Under the pieces are notes generated by a model. The model saw only the letters and a program-made list of their open reading frames with translations. It ran no database searches and was not told the DNA's origin. Shown one piece after another: positions 1 through 9,587 of a stretch of DNA of 24,084 bases. Source of the DNA: Hypsibius dujardini (lineage: Eukaryota; Tardigrada; Eutardigrada; Parachela; Hypsibiidae). The DNA lies in assembly GCA_001579985.1 (NCBI GenBank), contig LRSR01010119.1:1-24084 (forward strand). Direction: 5' to 3'. The first letter of the stretch is position 1; each line of letters begins with the position of its first letter. The position numbers and the translations under genes are program-made.

Positions 1-611
1 AATCTCCTGACTCTTTCTGCCTTATTCTTAAAGTATGGTATATCGGCTACAACTATTGCTCGCGTCATGAGCCAGGATTTGGAAGGGAAGGTGCGGAAAA
101 AGTGCCGTGTTCATGCCCTGTCGAACAAGCAGGCTAAGCAACGGCTGGACCGAGGCCCGAGATTCCTGCGCCACGTCAACGTCTGGAAGTGGAAGAATGC
201 TATCACCATTAATGAGGCTTTGGTTTATCTGACTGACGTTAACGGAATCCGGAAGATTTACTACGCAGAGGCGCGTCCTAGGGGGTGGCAAGTGGGAAAT
301 TCCCCCCCCCCCTTGTCCGAAATCGAAAAAGTGACCCTGACGTTTTTTAGAGCAAAAAAAGCAAAATCATACCAATATATTTAATATATTTGAAATCAAA
401 AATCTTGCCCCCCGTACCGGAAGGTCTAGACGCGTCTATGTTACTACGAGTTTCGGGGAGAACGGAGTCCGGAAAGTTGGACCAAATTCTGGAAGGAACC
501 TCACCCCAAGGGCGTCATGTTTGTGGCCGGCGTTTGTTCCAGTGGAAAAACTGCAATCCGCTTCGTCAAACCCGGAGCAAAAATCAACAGTGAGTACTAC
601 ATCCAACATGT
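1..611 (+). pseudogene. Tc1/mariner-superfamily transposase fragment (interrupted, truncated)
   Basis: Frame 1 is open from the window edge. It reads a helix-turn-helix tail (KYGISATTIARVMSQDL), a linker (LSNKQAKQRLDRGPRFL), the W-K-N-A-I-T-I-N-E-A segment, then after an insertion S-P-E-S-W-T-K-F-W-K-E, HPKGVMFVAGV and PGAKINSEYYIQHV. This order is that of IS630/Tc1/mariner DDE transposases, whose product cuts and pastes its own element at TA sites. The first catalytic Asp (usual context T/S-D-E) is Asn here, at about 211-213. A 175-bp MITE with one copy of its target repeat (266-448) interrupts the frame but is a multiple of three in total, so the frame resumes unchanged. The 5' end lies outside the window. 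The second Asp/Glu region and the right terminal repeat are missing: at about 608-613 the sequence switches to receptor exon 1. I infer a dead, truncated copy. Confidence 0.8.
266..440. mobile_element. 175-bp hAT-like MITE nested in the transposase fragment
   Basis: The insert is flanked by identical 8-bp direct repeats TTACTACG (258-265 and 441-448), the target-duplication length of hAT elements. Its ends are imperfect terminal inverted repeats: CAGAGGCGCGTC at the left and, reversed, CATAGACGCGTC at the right (10 of 12 match), resembling the CAGNG start of hAT ends. The interior holds a C-run and A/T-rich sequence and no coding capacity. Removing the insert plus one target copy restores a continuous transposase frame (K-I-Y-Y-E-F-R-G-E), which supports a clean insertion. 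Confidence 0.78.
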
Positions 612-1885
612 TCCGGTCTCATTTTCGTTTGGCTCTCAGTGAAAGTGTTGCGGAGCCTGCGAAATGAGGTTGCCGTTGAAAGAGTCAACTTAAATGTTGA
701 CAGGTCGAAAATTGCGTCGTGCCTACTTCCGGATAAGATTGAAAATTGGACGTTGACATACATGAATCTGTCGCGTTTCATCAATGTTGGAAATTATGGT
801 ACTTGACGTAGTGACTGTGCTGGGAGTTTGCGCGGAATTCATCGCCGCTCGGCAGACCGGGGTGCCGTTCAGTGCGATGCGCACTCTGCGCTACATATGG
901 ATGGCCCTGTTGTTTCTCGGCTACGCGACCATTTGCTTCGGCCCTTTTATTGTGCTATAGGAAGAGGTACGAGAAAGAGTAGAAAGGCCAGCAACAAGTG
1001 TGATAGAGAAGATAATAGTATATTGAGGGGTAGAGGAGATAGTTAGCCAAACGTTTGGTGCAAAGTGCGTGGGGAATTTGTAATTAATATTATGGTTTTT
1101 TTTAATTTTTAAGACTACCTTTCCCGAGTTTAAATTGTCTATTTCGTTCAATTTTCAAATGTCTCAGGTCAACTGAAATTTTTGTTAAATGCCTGCTCCT
1201 CCCGCAAAGGGGTTCAGATGGTGCAGAACAATGTTAACTGCATAATTTGTATTAGTGCTCCGTCGTTGGAAATATCGTATAATCCGCGGCAGCAGACTGA
1301 TTATAAATCATCATAATTAACCTTTTTGGAAGATTGCGAGTTTAAAAATAGGATACATGCAGTGCATATGTCGTTTAAACTATAAAAGAAACCATTCAGA
1401 CAAAGCCGATCACCATATCTTTATTTTAGAGTTGTAAACTCAATATTTTGTTACGCGATTTGATCTGGACAGCGAACGGTTACGGGGACGGCGGAAAAAA
1501 AGTTAAAGTTATCGTTCATTATACCGGTAATACCGTGTTTTGAGATTCCGACAATGCATATAATACTTTTGACCCATTTTAAAATGGATTAGTCTAGGAA
1601 AGAATCGGTTTCAAAGGAAGAATTTAATACCATCGGAGATCTTAAGGACCTTTCTTTGATTATGGAAACAAGTCCTCTCACAATTGAAGCCGGTGGGATA
1701 TTTTATTTCACGCGGACTCTTTTAATCACGGTAAGGGAGGTATGATTCATGTTGCACCATAGTTCAAATTATATTGTTGCACTAAAGATCGTTTTGTGAA
1801 GTTTTAGATTGCGACGACAGTTTTTACGACCCTGCTAATCGCAAAAGAGGATTTTTTTGAAAATGATAGATTCCAAGATTTTTAA
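612..1885 (+). pseudogene. 5'-truncated GR-like receptor pseudogene (copy A)
   Basis: The remnant begins in TM4 (SGLIFVWLSVKVLRSLR) and continues through KIENWTLTYMNLSRF. A net 29-nt deletion relative to the neighbouring copy then removes the YFNxCFG segment and shifts the frame. TM5-TM6 follow in the new frame (LGVCAEFIAA, LRYIWMALLFLGYATIC). Within the conserved L-H-E-E end of exon 1 the His codon is TAG (958-960). The 3' exons are all present and open: exon 2 at 1430-1501 (24 codons, LIWTANGYG), exon 3 at 1593-1730 (46 codons, SPLTIEAGGIF) and exon 4 at 1808-1885 (ATTVFTTLLIAKE, 25 aa then TAA). Donors are GTACGA (967), GTTAAA (1502, weak) and GTAAGG (1731). The 5' half is replaced by Tc1/mariner sequence. 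The CAEFIAA motif is shared with the next copy, so A and B look like the closest pair. Confidence 0.9.
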
Positions 1886-2851
1886 GACATTGCAGAAATG
1901 ACCCATAGCTCCGCTCCCTGGCACTCAAATAAGATTCTGCTGATGTCAATCGATTTCAAATCGAATTCAGAGTCTGCAATGTAAAAAATCTTTAAATCAA
2001 TTTTTTTACAGTGGTTGGGATGGAAAAATTGGGACTTCGGAAACGTGGCTTATGAATCAATCAATCAAGCCCCGGGCCATAGCACGAATTGGTGCGGGAA
2101 TGTTTTTCCCTTCCTTAACTGTTGCTGAAACCGCGGATGTAATTTCCAGCCCGAGACCCCCAGTGTAAAATCATGATATATGGATAGGTATTTGTGAAAA
2201 AAGAACCCCACTCCAACTGGGAAGGAAAATCCGTTCTTGCTGAAGGTAGTCTGTTACAAACGATAAGCTATTCATGCAGTTTTGCATTCAGTGGAACCTG
2301 CTGATTCAGAGATTTAAGATGACCTGCGATACCGGTGCGGACACTTTCACAAATTGAAAAAGGTAAGCCTGTCTTCCCCAGAGGCATGTCAAATTTGACG
2401 CACTGCCGTGGGAATGAGTGTTTCAAATATGTTATTTGTAAGTAGTGCCCGACGATGGTAAAATAAGGAAGCGCTTTGCACATGCCTCACGGGACAATGA
2501 TAGGTGCGTCGAGTTTCCTTGCCAATGCAAAACAGATTTTTGAACTGAGTTTACAGTCATACAGTGCATTTATCTGTCGCGTACCTTTCCAAAGTGTGAG
2601 ATTGGGATTGCAAGCAGGTTTACCGAAAGAGCCCGTGAGATTCCAAAGCCACTCGAGCTTGTGAATTTTGATCTAATTCTCTAACAGAGTGCTCACGAAA
2701 GCCTCCCTCGTTGCACCCGAAGAACGCAGCAAACAGCCGTTCTTCTGGAGACTTGTCACACAAGCTTCGCATGGAATTGCTGCATGTAAATTTCCTAAAT
2801 TTTGACGATGCCATAAAAATCATCCATACATTGGATTGACGGTAAAGCAAC
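1886..2851. other. Intergenic, no gene recognised
   Basis: No open frame here has family resemblance or codon structure I trust. At about 1900-1985 there is a diverged repeat that recurs at about 14125-14210 (see the repeat entry). The stretch just upstream of 2852 is the presumed promoter of the first intact receptor; I see no convincing TATA box or other fixed element. Confidence 0.5.
1900..1985 (+). repeat. Diverged dispersed repeat, copy 1
   Basis: The sequence around AGCTCCGCTCCCTGGCA and CTGATGTCAATCGATTTCAA matches, with scattered differences, the stretch at about 14125-14210 in the same orientation (GTTCCGCCCCCCTGCA and CTGATGTCAATCGATTCCAA). No terminal repeats or coding content are visible, so its class is unknown. 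Confidence 0.55.
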
Positions 2852-4597
2852 ATGGCCGGAGATATCGTCTTTGTACAGTCATTCCTTCTGGCCGCCAACG
2901 ACACCGGAACACGATGGGCCAATGCGTTGCGCAGCTTTGTGCGCATAACTTTTACACTGGCCAGCATAGCATTTTTCCTGATAGATTCCCCGAGTTCTAT
3001 CATGACTGTAATTGAGTTCCAGAGGACTTCTAGCGTACCAATTGAGTTCCTGTTGGTGGAAATTCTGTGGGGGACCTTTTATGCAATTCGTGGCGTGATT
3101 GTGCTAGTACTCTTTCAGCTACAACTCGAACAATGGAGAGCTTTACGTTCTTTTCTGCAAAGCACATTTACGCCAAATTTTAACAGCACTAAAGCTTTCA
3201 AGATTTACCACCATCTTTCCTTATTACTATTTATCATTAGTTTTTGCATGCATGGATCACAGAATGCCCTGCAATGGCTCGCCATCGAGTACTGGCATTT
3301 CGATAATTCGAGCAGCTTGGAGCTGAAAGCTTCCGAAACCGAATTGAACCAGTCTTGTTACGATAATTTTTTTCAACAATGCATCAGTCGTAATGCTTTT
3401 TTTACCTTGTGGACATTACTGGCGGATTGGCCGTTCATACTGTCGCAGCAGGTTCTCATTTCGAGTCTCATTTTTGTCTGGGTAGTCTTGGTAGCAATGC
3501 GAAGTTTAAAGAAAGAAATAACAGCAGAAAAGGTCAACCTAACGGTTGCCTCGTCGGATACGGGGTGGAACTTTCGACTACCGGAAGTAATCCGTTATTG
3601 GACATTGTCCTATGTGAATGCGTCACGCTTTGTTTATTACTTCAACAAATGTTTCGGGGGGATTTGTTTCGTCAGCGTGGTACTGGACGCTTTGACTGTG
3701 CTGGGAGTATGCGCGGAATTCATTGCCGCTCATCGAATGAACAATCCACTCAGTCTGATGGAGACTGTGTTTTACGTATGGACCGCAGTGCTGTTTCTTA
3801 GCTACGCAACGATCTGCTTCATCCCCTTCATCTTGCTGCACGAAGAAGTATAAACGCTGGTTTAAAATATTTCATAAGAAAACTAATCTGATGGTTTGAC
3901 CACATTTGTTTTGTTATTTCTGATGACGAAACTCTTCAAATCATAAATTAAATAGCGTTATAAATATGACCTTTTTGGAGCCAATTCGTGGTTCAAAATT
4001 TGAATAATTCATCACTTACAGCTGTATAGATCAACGAGCATAACGGATTCCGGTTGCTCCGTGAATACATATTTATTAGCATTAGTGGGTTGTGGTACTA
4101 GGCTGTACAAACTAAAATTTGAAAGAATTCACAAATAGTTACAAATTCCCGTAACTATCAATAATTTTTGTCTCTCATGTTAGGGTCAGGAAATTGGCAG
4201 ACTCCTGCACGAGTTCATCTGGACGGCTAATGGTTACGGGGAACGTAAACATAACGTAAACATGTCGCCGCTCTTTTAGCATGTTGTATACACTATTTAA
4301 TAAAAATTACCAATTACATTAGGCCGAACAAACAGCAGTTTCGAAGGTCGATTGTAACATCTTGGAAGGAGTGAGGGAACTTTCATTGATTGTTGAGAAG
4401 CATCCCCTCACAATTGAAGCCGCTGGGATATTTGATTTTTCATCCCGCACTACTTTGGTTACGGTGAGGCAACTTTAACTCCAACCCATGCACCGTTTAA
4501 TATTGTTCTAACTTTTGTTTTTGAAATTTTTTAGATTGTGACGACAGTTGTTACGATTCTGCTCGTGACAAAAGAAATACTCAAAGCAGAAACTTGA
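2852..4597 (+). CDS. Gustatory-receptor-like 7-TM chemoreceptor, copy B (4 exons)
   Basis: Exons are 2852-3847, 4184-4255, 4323-4463 and 4535-4597; introns are 336, 67 and 71 bp, all phase 0 with GT..AG. The predicted product is 423 aa. The ATG starts the family N-terminus (M-A-G-DIVFVQSFLLAAN). Hydrophobic segments by eye are at about residues 28-46, 66-90, 121-142, 186-213, 266-290, 306-330, and TM7 (EAAGIFDFSSRTTLVT joined to IVTTVVTILLVTKEIL). The TM3-TM4 loop has N-S-S and N-Q-S sequons and a C-x7-C pair (about C169/C177). The QWRALR loop after TM2 and the R-S-L-K-K-E loop after TM4 are basic. Differences from siblings: a shorter N-terminal loop, a TM1-2 loop of different sequence, an extra Ser in exon 3 (47 codons), and LSYVN where the others have LTYVN. 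Family knowledge suggests a ligand-gated cation channel in chemosensory neurons; that role and the ligand are inferred. Confidence 0.88.
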
Positions 4598-4827
4598 ATA
4601 TTACTTACCCTAAGGTGACACCATGTCATTCTATCAGAGTGACTGTTTTCCTGCTGTCGACGTATATTTTCTGACATTGGAATGACCGGTTACTGCGGCG
4701 AAAGTAACCTTTTAGCAAAAAAAACGATTGTAACTCGTATGCTTGAAACCAGTTTTGTCACTAAGGAAAGTCTAGGAAGGCGTTTAGAGTCATTACAAGT
4801 CGAAACCAAGATCCCTATTGGTAGGGC
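4598..4827. other. Intergenic, no gene recognised
   Basis: This short stretch after copy B holds no supported feature. It presumably includes the 3' UTR, but no AATAAA signal is visible close to the stop codon. Confidence 0.4.
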
Positions 4828-5227
4828 CGGGGGTGGGCGAAGAGGCAAAACGGATTTTTTTCAAAATTGATCCAAAAAATTAGCCTATGGATCCTGATAA
4901 TTTTCAAACTCGTGGGGCTGTCAGGGTCTGTTTAAGTGCACCCTCCCCCGATTTCAAAACGTTTTCAAAACTTTTTTCCCACAAATTTTAACTACTTTAG
5001 AAAGTGTTTGACTTTCCATTTGCAGTTTTCAATAGGAGGTTATATTAAATTAGAGCTAACCTCAAATTTGTGAGAAAAACTGACGTTTTTGAAAATGGTT
5101 TGAAATCCAGAGCTGCCCGTGGAAATCAGACCCCCAGACCCCAACAGTTTCAAAAAGATCACGAAAATTTGGCCGATTTTTGGGTTGAATTTTGAAAAAA
5201 TGCGTTTTGCCCCTTTGTCCACCCCTG
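4828..5227. mobile_element. 400-bp hAT-like hairpin MITE
   Basis: The left end (CGGGGGTGGGCGAAGAGGC) and the reversed right end (CAGGGGTGGACAAAGGGGC) are imperfect terminal inverted repeats beginning with a hAT-like CAGGGG. The symmetry continues inward: GGCAAAACG, ATTTTTTCAAAATT, then GGGGCTGTCAGGGTCTG on the left against GGGGTCTGGGGGTCTG on the reversed right, then GATTTCAAAACGTTTTCAAAA against GATTTCAAACCATTTTCAAAA. Arms run about 4828-4995 and 5065-5227, so nearly the whole element folds on itself. I see no clear 8-bp target duplication (GGTAGGGC left, GCTTCAAC right) and no coding content. Confidence 0.72.
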
Positions 5228-5738
5228 GCTTCAACATGAGGGTCCTAGTTCCGCTTCTCCCATAAACAAGCCTCTGGCGTAGGTGGATCGCTCCTCGAGG
5301 CCCTCCAGGTGCTGTTGCAAATTATGCCCTCGGCATTATACTGGCGTGTGTGGAACGATTGTTTCGGATCAGCACGCGTCCAATACAAAGTCTAATGCTA
5401 CTGTCATAGTCCGTGTTATCTGCCAAGAAGAACACTTCAGTTGTGACGTAGGTGTTTACTATCGATGCGCATATAACAATTGTCGTCTGACATTTTACAA
5501 GATGAACTATGAACACTCACCAAACATTGCCGGACGAGTGTTTTTTTAAGGCGTGGTCTCGCAAGAATCATATGGCATGCCAGAGCTGGCCAGCCAATCA
5601 TGAACCGTTGTGATGGCTTAGTAGTTTCCTTGAAATTCCTATTTCGAAGTTGATCTCCATTTTGATCTTGTTGATAGTATTTTTTTAATAATAACATATC
5701 ATCCTGTTATATTTAGTTGCAACAGTGTTGCAACTAGG
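5228..5738. other. Intergenic, no gene recognised
   Basis: Short overlapping open frames exist on both strands at about 5283-5550, but none shows a family motif, splice context or repeated relation to the array. At 5717-5735 there is a small direct repeat of the palindrome GTTGCAAC, immediately before the next inverted-repeat element. Confidence 0.4.
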
Positions 5739-6125
5739 ACAAGCTGCTAGTACAAAATGAGGTAAGGGCACTGGAATGGGCCACTTGTTTTTTGCCGTAC
5801 CCTAGAATGGGCCACCCTGGAATCACAACTTCCACACAAGTTTTGGCTATCACTAAGATTCTAAGCGACAGAGAATAATTGATAACTCGGTGGAACGCGC
5901 AGCAGATATGAAAAACAATTGTGAGAACATGTTTAAAAAAGAGAAGTAAAAAGCTCCATTGGACGATCGGAGAAAGTCCACTGTAGAGGTCGCTGACTAC
6001 GCAGTGATTCATCTGTTTTTGATTAATTTGCGACAGAGCGCCCCCTGCCGCCCGGTGGCCCATTCCAGGGTACGGGAAAGTCAAGTGGCCCATTCCAGTT
6101 CCCTTACCTCATACCAGCAACTTGT
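5739..6125. mobile_element. About 390-bp inverted-repeat (MITE-like) element
   Basis: The left arm (5739 to about 5822) contains ACAAGCTGCTAGTA, then TGAGGTAAGGGCACTGGAAT, GGGCCACTTG and CCGTACCCTAGAATGGGCCACC. The right arm (about 6048-6125) reads the same in reverse complement, with a six-base difference near the outer end. The unit CTGGAATGGGCCAC therefore occurs twice in each arm, once as CTAGAATGGGCCAC. The interior (about 5823-6047) has no recognisable coding sequence. The ends ACAAG are not diagnostic and I cannot assign a superfamily or a certain target duplication. Confidence 0.72.
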
Positions 6126-6991
6126 TTTTTTTCCTCGGCAAATGGTTAGTGAAAACTATTACTCAACATTTTTAAAAATTACTGTGAAAAGTAGAATAGC
6201 TGCGGTGATTTCCTTGGGCGGGACTATGAATTGTCAAACTACGTCATCGCTCTGGCCGGCAACTATGAACATGTCTGTTAGACAGATTTTCTTGCACGGA
6301 CGTTACGTTCTCGCATCTCGCAATGTCTGGCAAGCGGTATCGCAAAACTCGCAAAACTTTCGTTCGACAATGATTATGCACAAATATCCTGACATCTCGC
6401 ATCTGACAAGGACTATGAACGTAGCAAAAGTCCGCAAAATCAACTGTTATCGCTTAGCTGAGTGCTGTTTTGCACTGACGTACAGTATTGAGTTAATCGT
6501 CGCGATCAGACGCATATATGTTTTAATAAGTACGTAGCAAATAAAATAGCACATTCCTTTCGCTGATATAACAGTCTGTCAGTCTCTCTCCTGAGAATCT
6601 GGATAATCACTTCCGTAATGAAACCACATACCTCTGTTCTCCAAGGCACTGCCGGGAATTTGAGCTCAATTTCAACGACCCGTGCAGGCATATCCTTGTG
6701 GAGGACCAAGCGAATCACGAAGAACGAACACACAACTATGTGCGTGCGCCGGTAATTTGATATCTCTCGAAATCGGAATTATGCATCGAGTCACACAATT
6801 GCAACTTACGAGCGTTGTTCATGATGTCAAAGTCGTTGACTGCGTCGATAACTCATGTGTAATTGCTTTGGCGGTAACCGTAATCCCATCTTATTTTTCG
6901 TTTTCCTCCTGATCCCTTAAAGAGCTAAAGGTAAAGATTCGGTCTGTCTCTTGATGGGCTATTTTATGTGGACTAATTTTGTGGCGCTAAT
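6126..6991. other. Intergenic, no gene recognised
   Basis: A longish open frame crosses 5959-6537 but begins inside the inverted-repeat element and has no family features. A loose motif (ACTATGAAC/T) recurs at about 6224, 6262 and 6412 in otherwise unrelated sequence. The final part is the upstream region of receptor copy C. Confidence 0.4.
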
Positions 6992-8669
6992 ATGGCTGAA
7001 GATATTGTCTTTGCTCAGTCGTTTCTTCTGTTCGCCAATGAGGCCAAAACCGCAACTAATGCAAAACAATTTTGTCTTTCAAACCTCTACAACTCATTGC
7101 GGACCGCTGTTCGAATAACCTTCCCGGTAGTCAGCCTTAGTCTAGCTCTGATGAAAATGGTGGACGTATTCAGGTTTTCGTTGGAGCTTGACTTGGCGGA
7201 TAATTCCACGCCCTTTGCGATCAACCTGGTCCAGATGTTGTGGGCGAACTTTCTCGTAGTACGTGGCCCAGCAGTGCTGTGGCTGTTTTCATGGCAGCTT
7301 CCACAGTGGCGTGCTCTGCGCTTCTTCGTTCAAACCAAAATTCAACCCTCATTAGGTGACCTTAGTTGCAATGCTGACCCATCTATAACCGGCCGTCGGT
7401 TGTCCTTAATACTACTGGCAATCGGTACCGGTGTCCATGCGTCATACATGGCTCTCTTCTGGCTCAATAAGGAGAGCTTCTTCAACGACGCCGTCGTCCC
7501 CAGCAACTCGAGCGTCAACCTCACTGTTGAGGCTGATCCGTGTTATGCTCTCTGGATGCATCGCTGCATCGGTCGGGCGACGTTTATCCCAATGCAGTTG
7601 CTGTTCGATTGGGCCCTCTTCCTGTCGCAGCAGGTGCACATTTCCGGGATCCTGTTCGTTTGGTGGACTGTGAAAGCGATGCGAAGTTTACGAAAAGAAA
7701 TTACCCTAGCGAAGGTCAATCAAAGTGTTGCCTGGTCGGATGCTGCTGGGCCGAGCCCGCTTGCGGATCGGATCGACATGTGGACCTTGACGTATGTGAA
7801 TGTGACGAGATTTTTGGATTATTTTAACGGATGTTTCGGGCGGATATTGTTAGTCAGTGTTGGACTGGATGTGTTGACAGTACTGGCGGTATGTGCGAAA
7901 CTTCTTGTCTACGGTGCATCATACAACGCGATGTTGTGGTTCCTGTATGGGTGTACAGCGACTCTGTTTCTCTGTTATGCAACCATCTGCTTCATGCCCT
8001 TTGTTTTGCTACACGAAGAGGTGGGTACAGCTGTAGCATATGACACGAATTTGCGACGCGATGAGCTGAATTGAACTGTACGCTTGTCCGGCAATCTTGT
8101 CAGACTCAAAACGAGTTTCGACAGGAATAAAAACCAAGGCAAAAATAAAGCTCTCGCAGGATAAACAAAGGACCAAATTTTCACGTTTCTATGTTGTACC
8201 TCTAGAGTTCAACGCTCGATAAAATTCTGCGGGATTTCGTCTGGACATTAAACGGTTACGGGGAACAGACAAGAACCGTAAATGAATATATATTGTGTAA
8301 TGGAATAACAAGGGTATAATGGGCTTGCATGGTCTACTACTTAGATCAACACAGAATCCATATCGAAGAAACTTCCTTCCCTCAAGAGGATCGACAAGCT
8401 CTCGCAGATTGTCAAAGAGAACCAGCTCAAAATTGAAGCAGGCGGACTATTCCACTTTTCGCGTGCCTCCTTGTTAACGGTAGGCCAATCGTCGATGATT
8501 CTGGCATTTATTGATATACCGAATATACAGTGCAATAGAACTGCTCTTTGGATCATCACACCAAACATTTTTTGTCGTTATTCAGATTGTGACAACGGTT
8601 GTGACTACCCTTCTGGTCACAAAGGAAATACTCAGCCGATCTGTGGAAGCGTGTCCATCCAAAGGCTGA
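6992..8669 (+). CDS. Gustatory-receptor-like 7-TM chemoreceptor, copy C (4 exons)
   Basis: Exons are 6992-8020, 8206-8277, 8345-8479 and 8586-8669; introns are 185, 67 and 106 bp, phase 0, with donors GTGGGT, GTAAAT and GTAGGC. The predicted product is 439 aa. The N-terminus is M-A-E-DIVFAQSFLLFANE; Ala replaces the usual Val before Q. Family landmarks are QWRALR after TM2, a TM3-4 loop with N-S-S and N-L-T sequons, P-C-Y-A-L-W-M-H-R-C (C-x7-C), SQQVHISGILFVW in TM4, MWTLTYVNVTRFLDYFN, NGCFGRILLVSVGLDVLTVL in TM5, YATICFMPFVLLHEE at the end of exon 1, and LRDFVWTLNGYGEQ in exon 2. Exon 3 is one codon shorter than in most siblings (45), and the C-tail is the longest (27 codons in exon 4, ending A-C-P-S-K-G). 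The conserved NLTV after TM4 is NQSV here. Confidence 0.9.
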
Positions 8670-9587
8670 GCCCAAGTCCTATACTTCCCAGCAGATAAAG
8701 CACAACGTGCAGCTATATCGCGCAGATTGTCAAAACAACTTTAACAACACCATGGTCAGGAAATGAATATACTCACCGCTTATTAGGCAGCTTGGCGATG
8801 TTATGCTAAAGAATGATTCTCTAAAGTAGTATATTTTCTGTGGCATCGGCAATTCCTGTTGTTCTGCGTTTGACGTCAGTCCGGCCTAATATAATATAGA
8901 CATAGGTCGTACTAGCCAATTTTATAGACGCTTTCCATAGTTCTCTTTGCTGATATTAGGAATTCAGGCTAATAGAACTGTTACCGTGTTGTCTAGGCCT
9001 GTGTGTGCCGATATTTAATGTGTCTGTGTCTATGCCTGTGGCTGTGTCTCGGCCACTGCATGTCTCTAATCCATTGCTGTTTCTGTGTCCCTGTTCGTAT
9101 TTGCCATTCTGTTTGTCTCGCCCTCCGCCTAATGAGCAATCCTCAACTACAATCTATAGTGGCCAGTGTCCGTTACTGTGTTTGTGTCATCACTTGAGCT
9201 GATTAAAAAGGTAGCGTCCCGACATCCCCAAGGTACTACCGAATTTGACCTCAATGTCGGGGAAGTGTCAAAGAAATAATATACTGAACAAAGAGGAGAA
9301 AACGTTTGGCTAATCTGCTTATGACAGAGTTCCGGGATCGCAGACGTAGACTCAATGTAATGTAGCTTGTGTCCCTGGTTCCAAAACGTAAACTTCAAAA
9401 CCGCTGACATCGCCTGTGACTTACCTCACAATTTTCAACGATGCAGCTAGCTAGTTCATGATATCATTTTGCGAAATTACATTTCTTTGTCATTGTCCCG
9501 GTCGCTCACCGGGAAATGCAATAGTAGGTTTGTCAGTTGAGAGGCATCTAAAAAGCGGTTCAGACCGGAGTTGAACGTGTCGCAAAC
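8670..9587. other. Intergenic with degenerate TGTCTG-type simple sequence
   Basis: No gene is recognised. About 9000-9130 is pyrimidine- and TGTGTCTG-rich degenerate simple sequence (TGTGTCTGTGTCTATGCCTG and variants), which creates overlapping low-complexity frames that I do not regard as genes. The last bases (GTGTCGCAAAC before 9588) put A at -3 relative to the ATG of copy D. Confidence 0.5.

Noticed and set aside
5283-5550. Possible extra 7-TM exon (a frame with L-Q-I-M-P-S-A-L-Y-W-like sequence)
   Set aside because: It is short, has a stop soon after, no flanking exons and no motif match to either receptor family here.
5959-6537. 192-aa plus-strand open frame
   Set aside because: It starts inside an inverted-repeat element and has no domain, no sensible composition and no splice context.
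9003-9202. Overlapping Cys/Leu-rich small frames
   Set aside because: They are translations of degenerate TGTGTCTG simple sequence; they show no signal-peptide logic or conserved Cys spacing.
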